From Seminavis robusta (lineage: Eukaryota > Bacillariophyta > Bacillariophyceae > Naviculales > Naviculaceae), in assembly GCA_903772945.1 (NCBI GenBank), contig CAICTM010001885.1, positions 1 through 21,137 on the forward strand: a DNA stretch of 21,137 bases. Direction: 5' to 3'. This document shows positions 8,648 to 18,660 of this stretch, piece after piece; positions within the stretch are counted from its first letter, which is position 1, and each line of letters starts with the position of its first letter. A program made the position numbers and the translations under genes. The notes under the pieces were generated by a model, which was not told where the DNA came from, searched no databases, and saw only the letters and a list, made by a program, of their open reading frames with translations.

Positions 8648-10593
8648 CTACAAGCCCAAGCTAAGCTTCACCCCGGACGGCGCCTTCTTCTTCTTCTTCT
8701 TCTTGGGGGGCTCACCATCATCTTCACCATCCATACCAAAGGCATCGATGCGGACTCGTGCAAGGATGGCCTCTTCTACTTCTTGAGAATGAGGCTGTGC
8801 TCTTGAATCCACAACCTGCTGCCGCAAGTCCTCAAAACGTGCAAGTCCGGCATCAGTCCACCCTCCAAATTCACAATTTCCACCCTTGCCATTGGAGTAC
8901 CGGCCATCATGTTTTCCATTCTTATCTTCTGCTTTGGACCTTGGGACCACCTTCTTCTCCTTGCACCTGTTTGTCAAGGCGAAGTATGCAGGCCACTTTC
9001 CTGGCAAATTCAGAAGATTGCCTTCCTTATCCCTTGCATCAGGATCCGGAGTGGCGCCATTCTCAAAAAAGAGGACAGCCATAGCTTCCGTATTGGGAGG
9101 CATGCAAACCTCACCCTCATATGTTGCTTCCGAAATGGTGCTATGCGTGCGGATCCCTTGCCTCCACCACTTGGATGCGACAGCCACTTGTGCAAGGAAG
9201 CAGTTCCACCACCACACAGCCTTCTTCATCAGGTCCTCATGAGCAGCCTTTTCTTCATCAGTGGCATCCTCCTTTGGGGGAATCAACACCTTGTCTCGGT
9301 TCATAATCTTCAAGATGTCATCCAGCCATGGAGGGGAAGTCAGCCGTCCCCTTCTCCGCAACAAACTTCTTCACATGGTTGAAGCACTGGCTCTGCACAT
9401 AGTTGCGGGCCTTGTTCAGATGACGACAGACCTGCTTCCGCCAAAGGATGTTGAACTGTTCGCGATTCCTCTGAATCCCTAAGAAAGCAGCATGCAGAAA
9501 GGGAGGCGAATGGTGTGAGATCTGCAAGGTGCACATGGCAATTGATAAGCAAAACCACCCAATTGCTTACGTCGGTCCTTCTTTGCATTGCCGGTCAGGG
9601 TCAATGCGGGGTGGCCCAACTTATCCATGACCAAGTTGCACAAGAGTTCCTTCTGTTCTTGTTCATTGATGAACTTGACCAGGCGATACACCTCGTAAAG
9701 CATGCAGTAAAACAATGCAATCCACATGTTGTCTTTTTCATTGCTAGGGTCTCCCATCTTGAACTCGCCACCTTCCGAATAGGCAAACTTTTTATCCGAA
9801 CTTGCATCTGAACCACCCAAACTCACTGACGCTGGTGGTGGAGCCTTGGCAGTGGTAGGTTCGCTTTGACCACGAAGAGCCTTCTGCATCCTGTAGTACT
9901 CCTTTTCCATCTGCTTCCTGGTGTACTTCTGAAACTCCTTTTTGGATGGAGACTGGGAAGAATCGGCTGTAGAATCGTGGGAATATTCATCCTCCTCCTC
10001 CTCATCATCAGTGGAAAGCTCACGGTCCATGAGTTGTTCTTCTTGTTGTTTCTTGCTCTTGTCGCTCTTCCTTCTCTCTTTTCCACTTCTCTTCTGTTCG
10101 GAACGGGACTTGCCACCAATGGAAGATCCTCCATTGCTGGAAGAACTCTTCTTCTTTCTTGTGAAATCGGCAGGAGGCATGTTGCGGTTGGCTTGTTCGA
10201 GGCGATGTTGATCTCTAGCGGAGTGTGATGATTCGTCAAGGGGCTCGCCAGCTGGACCAGGTACGGCTCCGTACAGCTTTTCTTCCCTTTTTTGGAACGG
10301 GCGGTTGAGGATTGTCGTCTATTGGATCCCGATTGGTGCCGGGAACTTGTAGATTTGGATGCAGCACCTTGCGAATTGGACAGATCGCTCACATCAGGTT
10401 GGGAGGTTTGCTTGCGACGATGGTTGTGGTGGGCGTCTTCATCTTCGTGGTAATCTCCTTGCGAATCCGTGTGATACTTGGTGTGATTCTTGCTGCTAAC
10501 TTGGGTACTCTGAGCGTAGCCACCTTCTTCGTTCTCTTCGTCACCAGTGTAGTAGTCTTCCTCGTCTTGGCCTTGTTCACCACCACTATCCAT
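8648..10593 (-). pseudogene. Large lysine-tailed protein gene of unknown function, one intron and two frame breaks
   Basis: Read from ATG 10593, the first part is acidic and low-complexity (DEEDYYTGDEENEEGG), then Ser/Arg/Lys-rich. A helical segment follows (MWIALFYCMLYEVYRLV, then EQEQKELLCNLVMDKLG). A clear intron runs from GTAAGC at 9570 to TAG at 9479 (92 bp, phase 1) and joins GNAKKD to RNREQFNILWRKQ. Exon 2 has a Trp-rich block (AVWWWNCFLA, SKWWRQGIR), the shared C-terminal domain and a seven-Lys tail. Two breaks are seen: near 10278-10281 (T run, one base short) and near 9333-9336 (G run, one base extra). They cancel, giving about 617 codons. The first could instead be a 50-nt intron (10215-10264). 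Homopolymer breaks fit either sequencing error or early pseudogenisation. Related hypothetical proteins are, as far as I recall, common in diatoms; function unknown. Confidence 0.6.
9479..9570 (-). other. Spliceosomal intron in the lysine-tailed protein gene
   Basis: On the minus strand it starts GTAAGCAATT, ends with a pyrimidine-rich TGCTTTCTTAG and is 92 nt long. Removing it joins two frames, both with strongly protein-like sequence, in phase 1. Confidence 0.75.
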
Positions 10594-10924
10594 TGCAAGA
10601 CCACAGACTTTACCACGCCAACGCAGGGGCAGGACAGGAGGAGGAAGGAATGGTAGCAGCAGCAATGGAGGAAATGGGTGTAAGATGAGACCGAACAGAG
10701 GCAGAGCTTTTGCTTTTTGGTTGCAAACTATCGAATTTATGAGGAAAATGGCAGAGGATAACTCGAGGAATGCTCTTGGATTCGCATGGTTGCATGCGAC
10801 AAGCCAACATCATTGCCGTGGGTCTCCACGGTTGAGCAATAGATAGTGCAATCTTGGCTACCCTTACTTAACACAAACACAGGAAACGACCTGTATTTCA
10901 ATCCGGAGTTGTCACCAAATCAGT
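10594..10924 (-). other. Upstream region of the lysine-tailed gene; no gene
   Basis: The frame of the gene stays open for 24 more codons above 10593 (a hydrophobic, Pro/Leu-rich stretch from 10665), but the acidic start at 10593 looks more natural. The rest has no recognisable coding and probably holds the promoter and 5' untranslated region. Confidence 0.35.
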
Positions 10925-11158
10925 CTAATACAGATCCAACCAGTGCAATTCTACGTGAAACTCAATGCCACATGAATCAAAGTGCATATGCTTACCATTA
11001 TCAATGTCTTCTCTTGCTTTCGGTCCGGTGTATTTACGCTTCATTCCGTCAATCTCTATGTATAGTGTTGGCATTCGCTTGAGAAACGTGGCTTCGTACT
11101 CCTCTCGTGTGGGTATTCTAGTGCCTTTGGTTGCAATAAGACGTCTGGTCCGCGCCAT
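10925..11158 (-). CDS. Small hypothetical ORF, probable first exon (10996-11158)
   Basis: From ATG 11158 the frame reads MARTRRLIATKGTRIP, then KRMPTLYIEIDGMKRKYTG and AREDIDN. It is basic at the start and well balanced. After AATG the minus strand has GTAAGC (10995-10990), a strong splice donor, and beyond it the reading becomes His/Phe-rich and ends at a stop. I therefore think the real exon ends at 10996 and continues in an exon I cannot place, possibly in the 10.6-10.9 kb region. I do not recognise the family. It lies in the same orientation as the gene at 8648-10593 and could be its 5' exon or a separate gene. Confidence 0.4.
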   Translation of the reverse strand: MARTRRLIATKGTRIPTREEYEATFLKRMPTLYIEIDGMKRKYTGPKAREDIDNGKHMHFDSCGIEFHVELHWLDLY

Positions 11159-11723
11159 TTACTAAGGCCGTTCCACGGCAATTTGTGAGCTAACTTTCCC
11201 AATCTGGAAGGTAAAATCGGTGCTTTTCTGAAGATTCAAACTTGAATGAGCCGGATTGGTGGCTGGATTGCTCTATGCTATTATTAAGGACTATATATAT
11301 ATATATTAAAAGATCGAATTTCTAATTAGACGTCAGTACCATGTGACACATTTGAATGTAGGCTGGCTTAAAAAGGTTGCAGAAATTCTAATAAGTTCCG
11401 AAATGGGCACCGCCTTGCGAAATGAGATGCCTTCCGTGTGGATTTGGAAGCTGGGCATACGTTTCGGGAACTTCTTTCGCCTGGAAGCGACTAAATTGGT
11501 CGCAAAAGACAACATCTGATGTTGCAATCGACAACAGGCGAGCTTAGTTTACCTCATTTTTTCTCGCTAATTACATAAAAACTATGTAAGTATCTTTATT
11601 TATGTCGATCAAATTCGTGAGGATCCTCCACCCAAGAGATGAACTCGTTGCTCCACTCTGACCTAGGCCTAACTTTGAAATACCTATCTCCGTCTTTGCA
11701 ACCGATATCTGGCACCACACACA
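11159..11723. other. Intergenic stretch with an AT microsatellite and a weak ORF
   Basis: A TATATATATATATAT tract lies at 11293-11307. A 64-codon minus ORF (11333-11527) contains FPKRMPSFQIHTEG, loosely like FLKRMPTLYIEIDG in the 10925-11158 ORF. It could be a decayed copy. Nothing else is recognisable. Confidence 0.35.
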
Positions 11724-12320
11724 TTGGGGAAACAACCTAGGCCGACAGGACCTGGATACGGAAACTACCGGACAAAGGTAGTGGAGTCCCTCGAGAATCC
11801 CAACACCCGGTCATACCCCTGCATCATTGCCATCACAGGACCCATCGATCGAGCGTACCACCCTCACGACGAGCCACCCAAAAAGAAAGACGGAAACGTC
11901 TCGAGAAACTGGGATACCAAGGAACCGAATGGTTCGTAAGCGGACACGAGCAAGGAGGGGCGGTTGTTCAGGAGCGGTTGGCCGAGATTTATGTCCGTCT
12001 GCCACATCCATAGCACCCCCTTCCAGCGATGCCTATCGCTCAAGGTCTAGCCGGACGGCCAATGAGGAACATCCTGCTTCCTTTTGGTATTGACCGGTGA
12101 GACTGGGCCCCAGCTGGAGCCACGACCAAGTACACCGAAGTAGACACCAGCGAGGCCCCCTTATCCATCATAGCTAGGCACCGTCGGACGGCACCCCATA
12201 TACAGCGGCGAACGATGTATGCCGGAACGGGCAGGTGCCTAGGTCGCCAACGAGAGAAAAGTGAGGCGTCTCCAGCGAGGAGAAATGGCAAAAGCCAAAG
12301 GGCTGCCCGGGGAATGGTTA
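11724..12320 (+). pseudogene. Decayed gag-like segment of a plus-strand retroelement
   Basis: Two frames look coding. The first (from 11724) reads GYGNYRTKVVESLENPNTRS, then YPCIIAITGPIDRAYHPHDE and PPKKKD. The second (about 11890-12310) reads KRLEKLGYQGTEWFVSGHEQ, VQERLAEIYVRLPHP, then after a TAG MPIAQGLAGRPMRNILLPFG, and after a TGA DWAPAGATTKYTEVDTSEAP. The shift between them lies near 11880. I do not recognise the domain. Its strand and GC-rich codon style match the reverse-transcriptase-like fragment that follows at 12384, so I infer it is the upstream protein of the same element. Two in-frame stops and one shift make it inactive. Confidence 0.4.
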
Positions 12321-12383
12321 GACAAGAGCCGGCAGCTTCCCGCCAAAGCAGTAGAGTCAGCAACCAGTTAACACATTTGGACC

Positions 12384-12920
12384 GTGATCTGCGATGCCTT
12401 GGGGATGTGGTGGCACCAGGTCCACTCGCCTACAGAAACACACACGGTGAGACCAGTCTCCTCGAAGACTCACAAATTCAAGGATCCACTAACGAACAGG
12501 GACGATGAGACCGCCGCTACCGCTGAGGAGACCGTGGGCAGTCTGGACAAAGACTATGAATGGGAATACGAGGCCCCGGACTTATCCGAAGGAAGCGGCT
12601 GGTACCAGGAACGAGTTGAGACTCTGAAGGGCCTACCAATCACGGCCGACCCCAAGCTGGTGTACCAGGAGGGACTCGAAGCGCTAAAGATACACCGAGA
12701 AAACTACACCGAAGCGGGACCGAAGTATCTGCAAGTGCTATGGTGGGAATTCCCCCCAGAACACCGAGAGGGTGTGAGGTTGGGGTCCAGCATGAGGTTC
12801 CTGGTAGACCCAGGGACCGAACTGGTCCCAAATCCGGAGATGACTGAAGAACAGATAGCCGTAGTGGTCAAGTTCATCGATGAGCTCACCGAGCTAGGAA
12901 TCGTAACGGGAAGCGGAGCG
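12384..12920 (+). pseudogene. Retroelement polyprotein fragment: segment preceding a reverse transcriptase palm
   Basis: The sequence WYQERVETLKGLPITAD, then GLEALKIHRENYTEAGPKYL, LWWEFPPEHREGVRLGSSM and NPEMTEEQIAVVVKFIDEL is familiar to me from diatom reverse-transcriptase retroelements that are not copia. They are probably of the DIRS/tyrosine-recombinase or Ty3-related type; this class is my inference. In those proteins the block just precedes LPKPGQPGQWR and the catalytic palm. Here similarity stops right after ELTELGIV (about 12910), and the frame runs on to 12998 in unrelated sequence. The polymerase core is therefore missing. The first Met (12384) is probably not the original start. 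Confidence 0.55.
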
Positions 12921-13375
12921 TTTCTGCCCTTGATGCGGGTCATGTTAGTGACCAGCTGGCTGTCGATGTCAGCACACTTGCTGACGAACCAAGCCTGAGC
13001 GTTGGTGTTGGCGGCAACGACGTCGTCCGAGTACCGAGCACGCTTCATGTTGCACTTGAACAACTTGGAGGATTCTTCACGAGCCTTCCGCTTGAGGGAT
13101 TGGGCGTTGCGAGCACGGTACGCATCTGCGTCAGCCTTGAGAACCATGTCGTCAAACTCAGACTGGTACACAAGAGACAAGAGGGGGCGAAGACCCTTGA
13201 GCGGATCGCAAACGGTGCCGTCAGCATTTCGAAAATCAGTGACTTGGGACAAATGGCCAAGGAACTGAGCTAGAGTACAATTTGGATTTACTTTCAGAAG
13301 AGAACATTCAATTCGGTTAGTCGGTGCAAGCATACAACCCGTCGGCATTGGCTCCATTGGTTACTTACGCGCCAT
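12915..13375 (-). pseudogene. Unrecognised gene, 3'-truncated at the retroelement junction, possible tiny first exon
   Basis: The minus frame reads FLGHLSQVTDFRNADG, CDPLKGLRPLLSLVYQSEF, DADAYRARNAQSLKRKAREE and KLFKCNMKRARYSDDVV, and ends near GRNAPLP, where it becomes the antisense of the retroelement fragment. The open frame continues to 12704 but only as a shadow. At the 5' end, ATGGCGC (13375-13369) is followed at once by GTAAGT. An intron from 13368 to TAG at 13270 (99 bp) would join it in frame to QFLGHLSQV. Without that intron the first Met is at 13357. The basic LKRKAR and MKRAR blocks could be nuclear localisation signals. No family was recognised. Confidence 0.45.
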
Positions 13376-14533
13376 GGTGATCAAATGAGGGGATGCTTTG
13401 CTAAAACGACTTTCGTTTCCTGATCAAAAGGAAGCCTAAGTAGTGTTGAATTTCTCTGGAGAAATTTATGAGCCGACCTCAAATTTCGTCCTCAAGTACT
13501 GGCTCGGGGCTACTCTGCCGTTGACCTTCGCTGAGTAAAATTGGTATTCCCGTCTACACAACGAGCAACAACAAGGAGTCAACCGTCAACTCCCACAACC
13601 GATGTTGAGAAGGAACCCTCACTGCACAAGTCCCACGTTCACGGATACGTCTACATCCGCTTGTATCAGGTACATTCCCATGTAGACTTGACACAGCGGA
13701 AAAATTTCACTCATGCTCGCCGATAGACCGCTACCACATGGTTGATCTCGTAGATACCTACGGATCGCTACGTGGAAGTGGGGCGAGCCATCGAGACATG
13801 ATTGCATGTTGCATGACGCCTTAAGTGGCTGACCAGACACAGTCGAACTCGGTGACAGAACCAATTCGTTGGCTTCTGTTTCTGTCCGGTGGTAAAAGTG
13901 AGGGCATGTGCCCTCCACTGTTTACTGCACCCTTGCTGGTTAGAAGATACTTCATCAAGATCTTCCCAAACCAAGGACGCAAGGAAACTACTCATGAGGG
14001 GGGATTGGCCTGACTCCAGCAGCAGGAATGCCACCTGCTACTGGATCAGACAGGTTTGTTATGAATGGTGAATATCTAGCAGAGAGGCTTTGCCTCAGTG
14101 CCTCTCAGTGGACTCCCCCATGATTGTCTAAGACATCTAAGGGAAGGAAATTGAGACAAAAGGCCTGAGGTTTGAAGCTCCCTATTAGGTCCCTCCCACT
14201 CTGACTGTCACTGGTACCCTAACTCTGCCATATGGTGGATGAGGCGCACAGGAGATATTCCCCCCACTATTTTGAGTAGAATAATCTGGTACCTAGTTGT
14301 ATCTGGTTACAAGGATTGGATTCTGACCCATGACATGTAGAGCCTATCTAGCTTCCAAGAGATGGAACCCTATGCGCGCTCAATGCAAAGTAGGGTGAAG
14401 TCTAAAGGATTCTAAGGAGGTTAAGCTGTCTGATACAGAACAGGCCAACGCCCACCTTGGGTACAAGATGGCTGTTGGCTTACAAGCCTCACAATTTATC
14501 ATTATCGATTTCCAATACCTTCTTCTTGATTGA

Positions 14534-14558
14534 GCGAGCGCAGACAAGCTGCGCTCGC
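14534..14558. repeat. Perfect 10-bp hairpin
   Basis: GCGAGCGCAG, loop ACAAG, CTGCGCTCGC. The stem is GC-rich with no mismatch and is flanked by AT-rich sequence to the left (a TTCTTCTTGATTGA stretch). It would fold strongly in RNA on either strand. Confidence 0.75.
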
Positions 14559-14653
14559 CCCGAGCAGCTAGACACGACTAGTAGAGGATTAGGTGAGTGG
14601 AGAGACTCGGCCATTTACTGAGCCGACCGTCTCCAGTCCCCGGGGTACCATTC

Positions 14654-14702
14654 GGGACTAGGGAGTCCCGGATGGATCCCACACGGCAAGAGGGAGTCCC
14701 GG
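14654..14702. repeat. Short repeats AGGGAGTCCCGG x2 with hairpin GGGACT/AGTCCC
   Basis: AGGGAGTCCCGG occurs at 14660-14671 and 14691-14702. GGGACT (14654-14659) pairs with AGTCCC (14664-14669) across AGGG. The function is unknown. Confidence 0.6.
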
Positions 14703-15152
14703 GAATGTGATGTTCCACGGGACAGCCTTGAGTCGTGCAACTAGGGAGGGAGAGGTGGGTTAATCTAATCTAGGTTCTTGCCTTCAGCGTCAGCTGAATG
14801 AAGAATTGTGAGCTGAGAGAGAGACAACCTTCTTGCGATCGGCAGTTCAATGGCTGGTCTTGGCTAGGTCGCTGGCTTTAGTGATTCATGGTTGCCGCTG
14901 TCGATCTTGCCAAATGTGGTCTTGGACGGGCGTCGTTGCCTTAAGGGTAATCTTGTTCGAGAGGCATTGAGGAGCTGATGCGGTGCATCATCATGTGGGG
15001 TATCCATTTCCGGAACGCAGGTGATGACCTGCGAGATGTAGAGATGTACTTGAGTTGTAGGTGAGGAGCATCGGTGAGGCACGCATGGTTTTTCACGTCA
15101 TTCAAAGAGATGGTGTCTCCTGTTAGTTGCTCTAAGCTCTCTTAGTTGTTAC

Positions 15153-15264
15153 TGTTGTCTATTGAGATACTTCTGAAAAAGTGGGTGGGGTACCAGCTTT
15201 TGCTACTGGCATCAGATTCTAGTACAGAGGTACAGGTTGAATCCCTAATCACGAATCCCCAACA
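15153..15264 (-). repeat. Putative short 3' LTR of E2
   Basis: On the minus strand, after the RNase H stop and a purine-rich CAGGAGTG, sequence starting TGTTGGGG at 15264 runs to CAACA at 15153 (112 bp). This gives the same TGTTG/CAACA ends as the E1 LTR. GGGATTC occurs twice near its start. The start is well supported. The end is only the first matching CAACA and could lie further on. I found no matching 5' LTR at the other end of E2. Confidence 0.45.
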
Positions 15265-15323
15265 CACTCCTGTGGTCGTTGAGCTTGTCCTAGTCGTCGA
15301 CCATGCTAACTTACTTACTCCGC

Positions 15324-16060
15324 TTAGCGCTCCTTTTTTGAACGGACCTTCTTGTCCGACCGTGACCCTCCTTCTGAGTGCCCTGGCTCTGAGTGTTCCA
15401 CAACACCCATCAACTTGTCCACATTCTGTTTGAACAGTCGACCTTGGTTCGGCTTCGTCCAGAAGTCAGCAACCATAATTTCAGTTGGACACCAGTTCAC
15501 ACTGATCTCCTTCTTTGCGACTCTGTCGCTCACAGAGAAGTACCTAATGTTGATGTGCTTCGTTCGTTTACTACTAGAAGCTTTGCCGTTCTTCTCTAGA
15601 AGGATGGCACTCTTGTTGTCCTGATAGACTATAGTTTCTTTAACTACATAGCCTTGCTCCCGAAGGAACTGCCTGGTCCAAAGGATCAATGGCATCAGGT
15701 CATCAACTGCTACGAGTTCACTCTCAGTCGAGCTTCTCGTGTTCAACTTCTGTTTCGTCGAAGTCGATAATGGGTAACCTGTGCCCATGGTCAAACCACC
15801 TCCGGTATGACCCCTCATGTTTGGATGGATTGCGAAAGAACCATCAACATACCATTTCAATATGCCACTTCCGTCGGCTTTGAGAACTAATGGTAGTTTT
15901 CTAGTACGTCTAATGTACTGCATGAGGTGGACTAGTTTATCCCAATCTTGCCTATCTGGTTCTTGACTCTAGTCGTGAGGAACGATATCGCCGTACCTGT
16001 GTCTGGTCGGGCTCTCTTCGTAGCGAAATAACACCTTAGCCACCAGGCTGTGAAAGGTGT
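15324..16060 (-). pseudogene. E2 RNase H and connection domain
   Basis: At 16055-16002 the minus strand reads FHSLVAKVLFATKRARPD, the copia RT-to-RNase H connection, then LTTRVKN and a frameshift near 15960. From 15923 to 15324 the RNase H frame is open. It has WYVDGSFAIHPNMRGHTGG (first Asp), TRSSTESELVAVDD (Glu), YQDNKSA (Asp), KHINIRYFSVSDR and VADFWTKPNQG (last Asp). The acidic active-site residues therefore look intact. The tail is basic (SRSDKKVRSKKER). This is the least damaged part of E2. Confidence 0.85.
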
Positions 16061-17525
16061 CTGCCTTGCTCGTTGGAGCTTTTTGCAGGATTCGTCTACT
16101 GTGAATAGGTTTTTCGGGGCTGCACTACTCTAGTTTTCGTGCCCCCTCCTCTGGCGATGCCTTTCGAAGGCTTCCAGGATTTATCAACGTACTTGTACAT
16201 TGATACGTTGCATTGACCTTCGTCGTGAAGTCTATGGTCATGCCAAGATACGTGTGGACCTTTCCGCGGCTCACCGTCATCTCTCCAGTGCCGTCCTCGA
16301 ATATGCTTTCGTATTCATCACGAAGCACTTGGATCAGCTGGTCGTTAACCTTCGAGTCCTTGTGGCTAAGCTTACAGTCGTCTACATGCCAGCAGACTGT
16401 TTGTTGCTTGCCGTGCACCATTCTGTTGGCTACACATGGGTCGTAAGGATTAATCTTAAATCCGTTCCGGATCATCGTCTTCCGGAACTTACGGTAGTAT
16501 AGTAGGCTAGCTACCATGGTGCCGTAGATGGCATTCAAACATTGCAGTAGCAACTGCTTGTTGCCTTTCTTATCCGTTGTCACGAACGGTTTGTAGACAT
16601 CTGGGGCTATTTCACACAGCATGTCTACTAGTACTCCTCTTACTCTAATGATTACCATATCTTTTTCATCCTCGACTCGTGTCTGGATGAAGGCGTTCGG
16701 AATGTCAATTACTGCCACATCCCTTTCCTCTTCAGCGTCGATTATGCAGGAGAGTAGCACTGTTTCTGTCGACACTGTTGGCGACTTGCGTCTTCCTTGG
16801 GGATGAAGTCACGCTGTTTGTTGCCTCCTGCAACCGCTCGGCCTTTGATCTTCCCGTTCCTTTTCAACTTTAGGAACAGGTGTGACTCTAGGATACTCTT
16901 GCGTTCCATATCGCTGAGTTTCTTCCATTTTCTTCGGACGGAAGGTATCCCTGAATGTAACTGTTTCATCTCGCAAAGGCTGCATCGTGCGCTTTGTCCT
17001 TCCACTCCTTGAGTCCAGCCTTCAATGACAGCTGTGTCATGATGGCTGCTACCACACCAGGTTCTTCGTCTACCTGTGTGTAGAACATGTGTGCATCTGG
17101 TGCAAGACACGTTCAGTTGTATGGACGTTTGGCGTCTCATACTTCTTTCCATCAAAGCTGGGAATATACGATTCCTTTGCTTGTGTCTCACTCTACTAGA
17201 CCTGCGCACTCCTGGCGTCTGCTCAGGTGCCGCTTGGGTTTCAACACCCACTCCTGGGATCTGTTCCAGGGGCTGTTGGTCCGTAGTAGGTTCCGGTTCC
17301 TCTACCGTCTCGACGATAGGTTGGGTAACCGGTTCGGTTCGATTTTCGGTTCAACGCCGATTTCATTCGTTCGTTGACTATCGATTCGGCGTCGTCATCG
17401 TAGAGGTTGTCCTGGGAATCGTCGGGATCATCCATTTCGTCAATGGTTTCAGCATCCGCGTCCAGGTCCTCATCGGTTTGGATTATTGGTAGCGGGGGTG
17501 CGTCATTGCTTTCTTCCCCGTCCAC
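16061..17525 (-). pseudogene. E2 acidic linker and reverse transcriptase
   Basis: The segment starts with an acidic linker (17525 down, EDLDADAETIDEMDDPDDSQ), followed by GVRRSSRVRHKQR and, in another frame, material before EMKQLHSGIP. Then come SDMERKSILESHLFLKLKRN, GRAVAGGNKQRDFIPKEDAS and, after a one-base shift near 16770, SPTVSTETVLLSCIIDAEEE. The palm holds VAVIDIPNAFIQTRVEDE (first catalytic Asp), NAIYGTMVASLLYYRKF, NGFKINPYDPCVANRMV, CWHVDDCKLSH (VDD box) and SRGKVHTYLGMTIDF. The frame then drifts after about 16200. The palm itself (16775-16200) is open, and the surrounding shifts inactivate the gene. Confidence 0.85.
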
Positions 17526-18660
17526 TCCTGTGATCTCGACATCACCTATGGTCTATTTTTTCGATCAGTAAAAACGAGTAGTTTAGGCTGATCTTTTCCT
17601 AATAGATTGACTCTAGCTATCACTGTGTCGGGCATTGGGATCTTGTCCCATGAATGCCGAGTAATTTTCTTGCCGGAGTGGAGGCTCATAAATTTGTAGC
17701 CTCCTTGCTTATTTTCCGCTCGTTCCCATACAGATGGCCGCCTTTGTGCGTCCTACCATGCTGTTACGGGGCGAGTCTTCTTCATGCACCTGGCAGTAAT
17801 CTCCGAACTGCAGGCTCAGGTGCTTTTTATAGTCCAGGGACTCTCCTTCATTATCATACGGGGGCTCATTGTCTCGTTGACCCCGCCTTACTTGGGAAGT
17901 ACGTCAACTGTTTGACACTTGTAACACCAAGTTGACGGTTAATATTTTTGGCATGCGTGTGAACGGTAGGCTATGCCGGACAGCTCGTGCCTTTCCTTGA
18001 CTACCCGGATTCTACGTTCGATCTCGGGTACGTGCTCGTTAGCATTGGCAACGTTCACTACCGGTCCACCCGGCATTGCCATGATTGTGTTGGACAGAGG
18101 CTCAAACTCATTGTCCACATGAATGGTCGTTATTTTAAAACCACGAGCCTTGTAGAATCGATAGACCTCTTAACTGCTTCTAGGATGGTCTCTAGCTTCC
18201 TGTTTGGGCAGGTGTCTAGATGTTGTAAAATCTGATTTTACGGCTTAGCGTTACAGGAAGGAATTCCTGCCACAAAGAAAATATCCATCGTTAGGAACAC
18301 ATCCTTGTGTAATTGCAAAAAGTCTCTCGGCACTTTCATTGCATTGCCTGCCACTGCGTTCGGTTTTGTTCGAGTGGTCTTGCCTTTCAACGCATCAATA
18401 TCCTTGCCCCATATAGCTTGTGCCGTTCGATGCTTCGACGGTCACAGGGCATTTGCGATTTGATTGCTCATAATCGCCCATGTGAAATCTTTAATCGATG
18501 GAATAGACGAGTTGCTTATACAGCAGCTTCGCCCTTGATGCGGCTTTAACTTGTCGTTTGCTGAAGCCTTCCTTATTTTCGGCGACAGTATTCAACAAGT
18601 GCCTTCCCTTTTTTCCTAGGGTCATGAACGTGTAATCCTTCACTGTTATTTCGTATACTA
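17526..18660 (-). pseudogene. E2 integrase
   Basis: Pieces in changing frames give KRQVKAASRAKLLYKQLV, IKDFTWAIMSNQIANAPVTV and DALKGKTTRTKPNAVAGNAM. The catalytic core has VFLTMDIFFVAGIP (first Asp, near 18285), TIHVDNEFEPLSN (second Asp, 18113-18115) and NEHVPEIERRIRVVKER (Glu, near 18020-18037). After a one-base shift come ARAVRHSLPFTRMPKI and, further down, SLDYKKHLSLQFGDYCQVHE, RHSWDKIPMPDTVIARVN and GKDQPKLLVFTDRK. The DDE triad is preserved, but at least four frameshifts and one or more stops break the gene. It would insert the cDNA into the chromosome. Confidence 0.8.

Larger units (their letters stand above)
13376..15152. other. 1.8-kb region without a recognisable gene; several hairpins
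   Basis: Open frames here are short and unlike proteins I know. Structure is present: GAGAGGC...GCCTCTC near 14080-14105, the perfect hairpin at 14534-14558, and GGGACT/AGTCCC plus a repeated AGGGAGTCCCGG at 14654-14702. The block has the look of LTR or untranslated retroelement sequence, but no LTR ends or paired copies were found. Confidence 0.4.

Noticed and set aside
8690..8706. TTC triplet repeat as a microsatellite of interest
   Set aside because: It encodes the poly-Lys tail of the minus-strand protein and needs no other explanation.
9866..10656. Plus-strand hydrophobic ORFs (9866-10228, 10312-10656) as membrane proteins
   Set aside because: They are antisense of acidic and Ser/Lys-rich codons of the minus gene, which naturally give Leu/Phe/Val-rich shadows.
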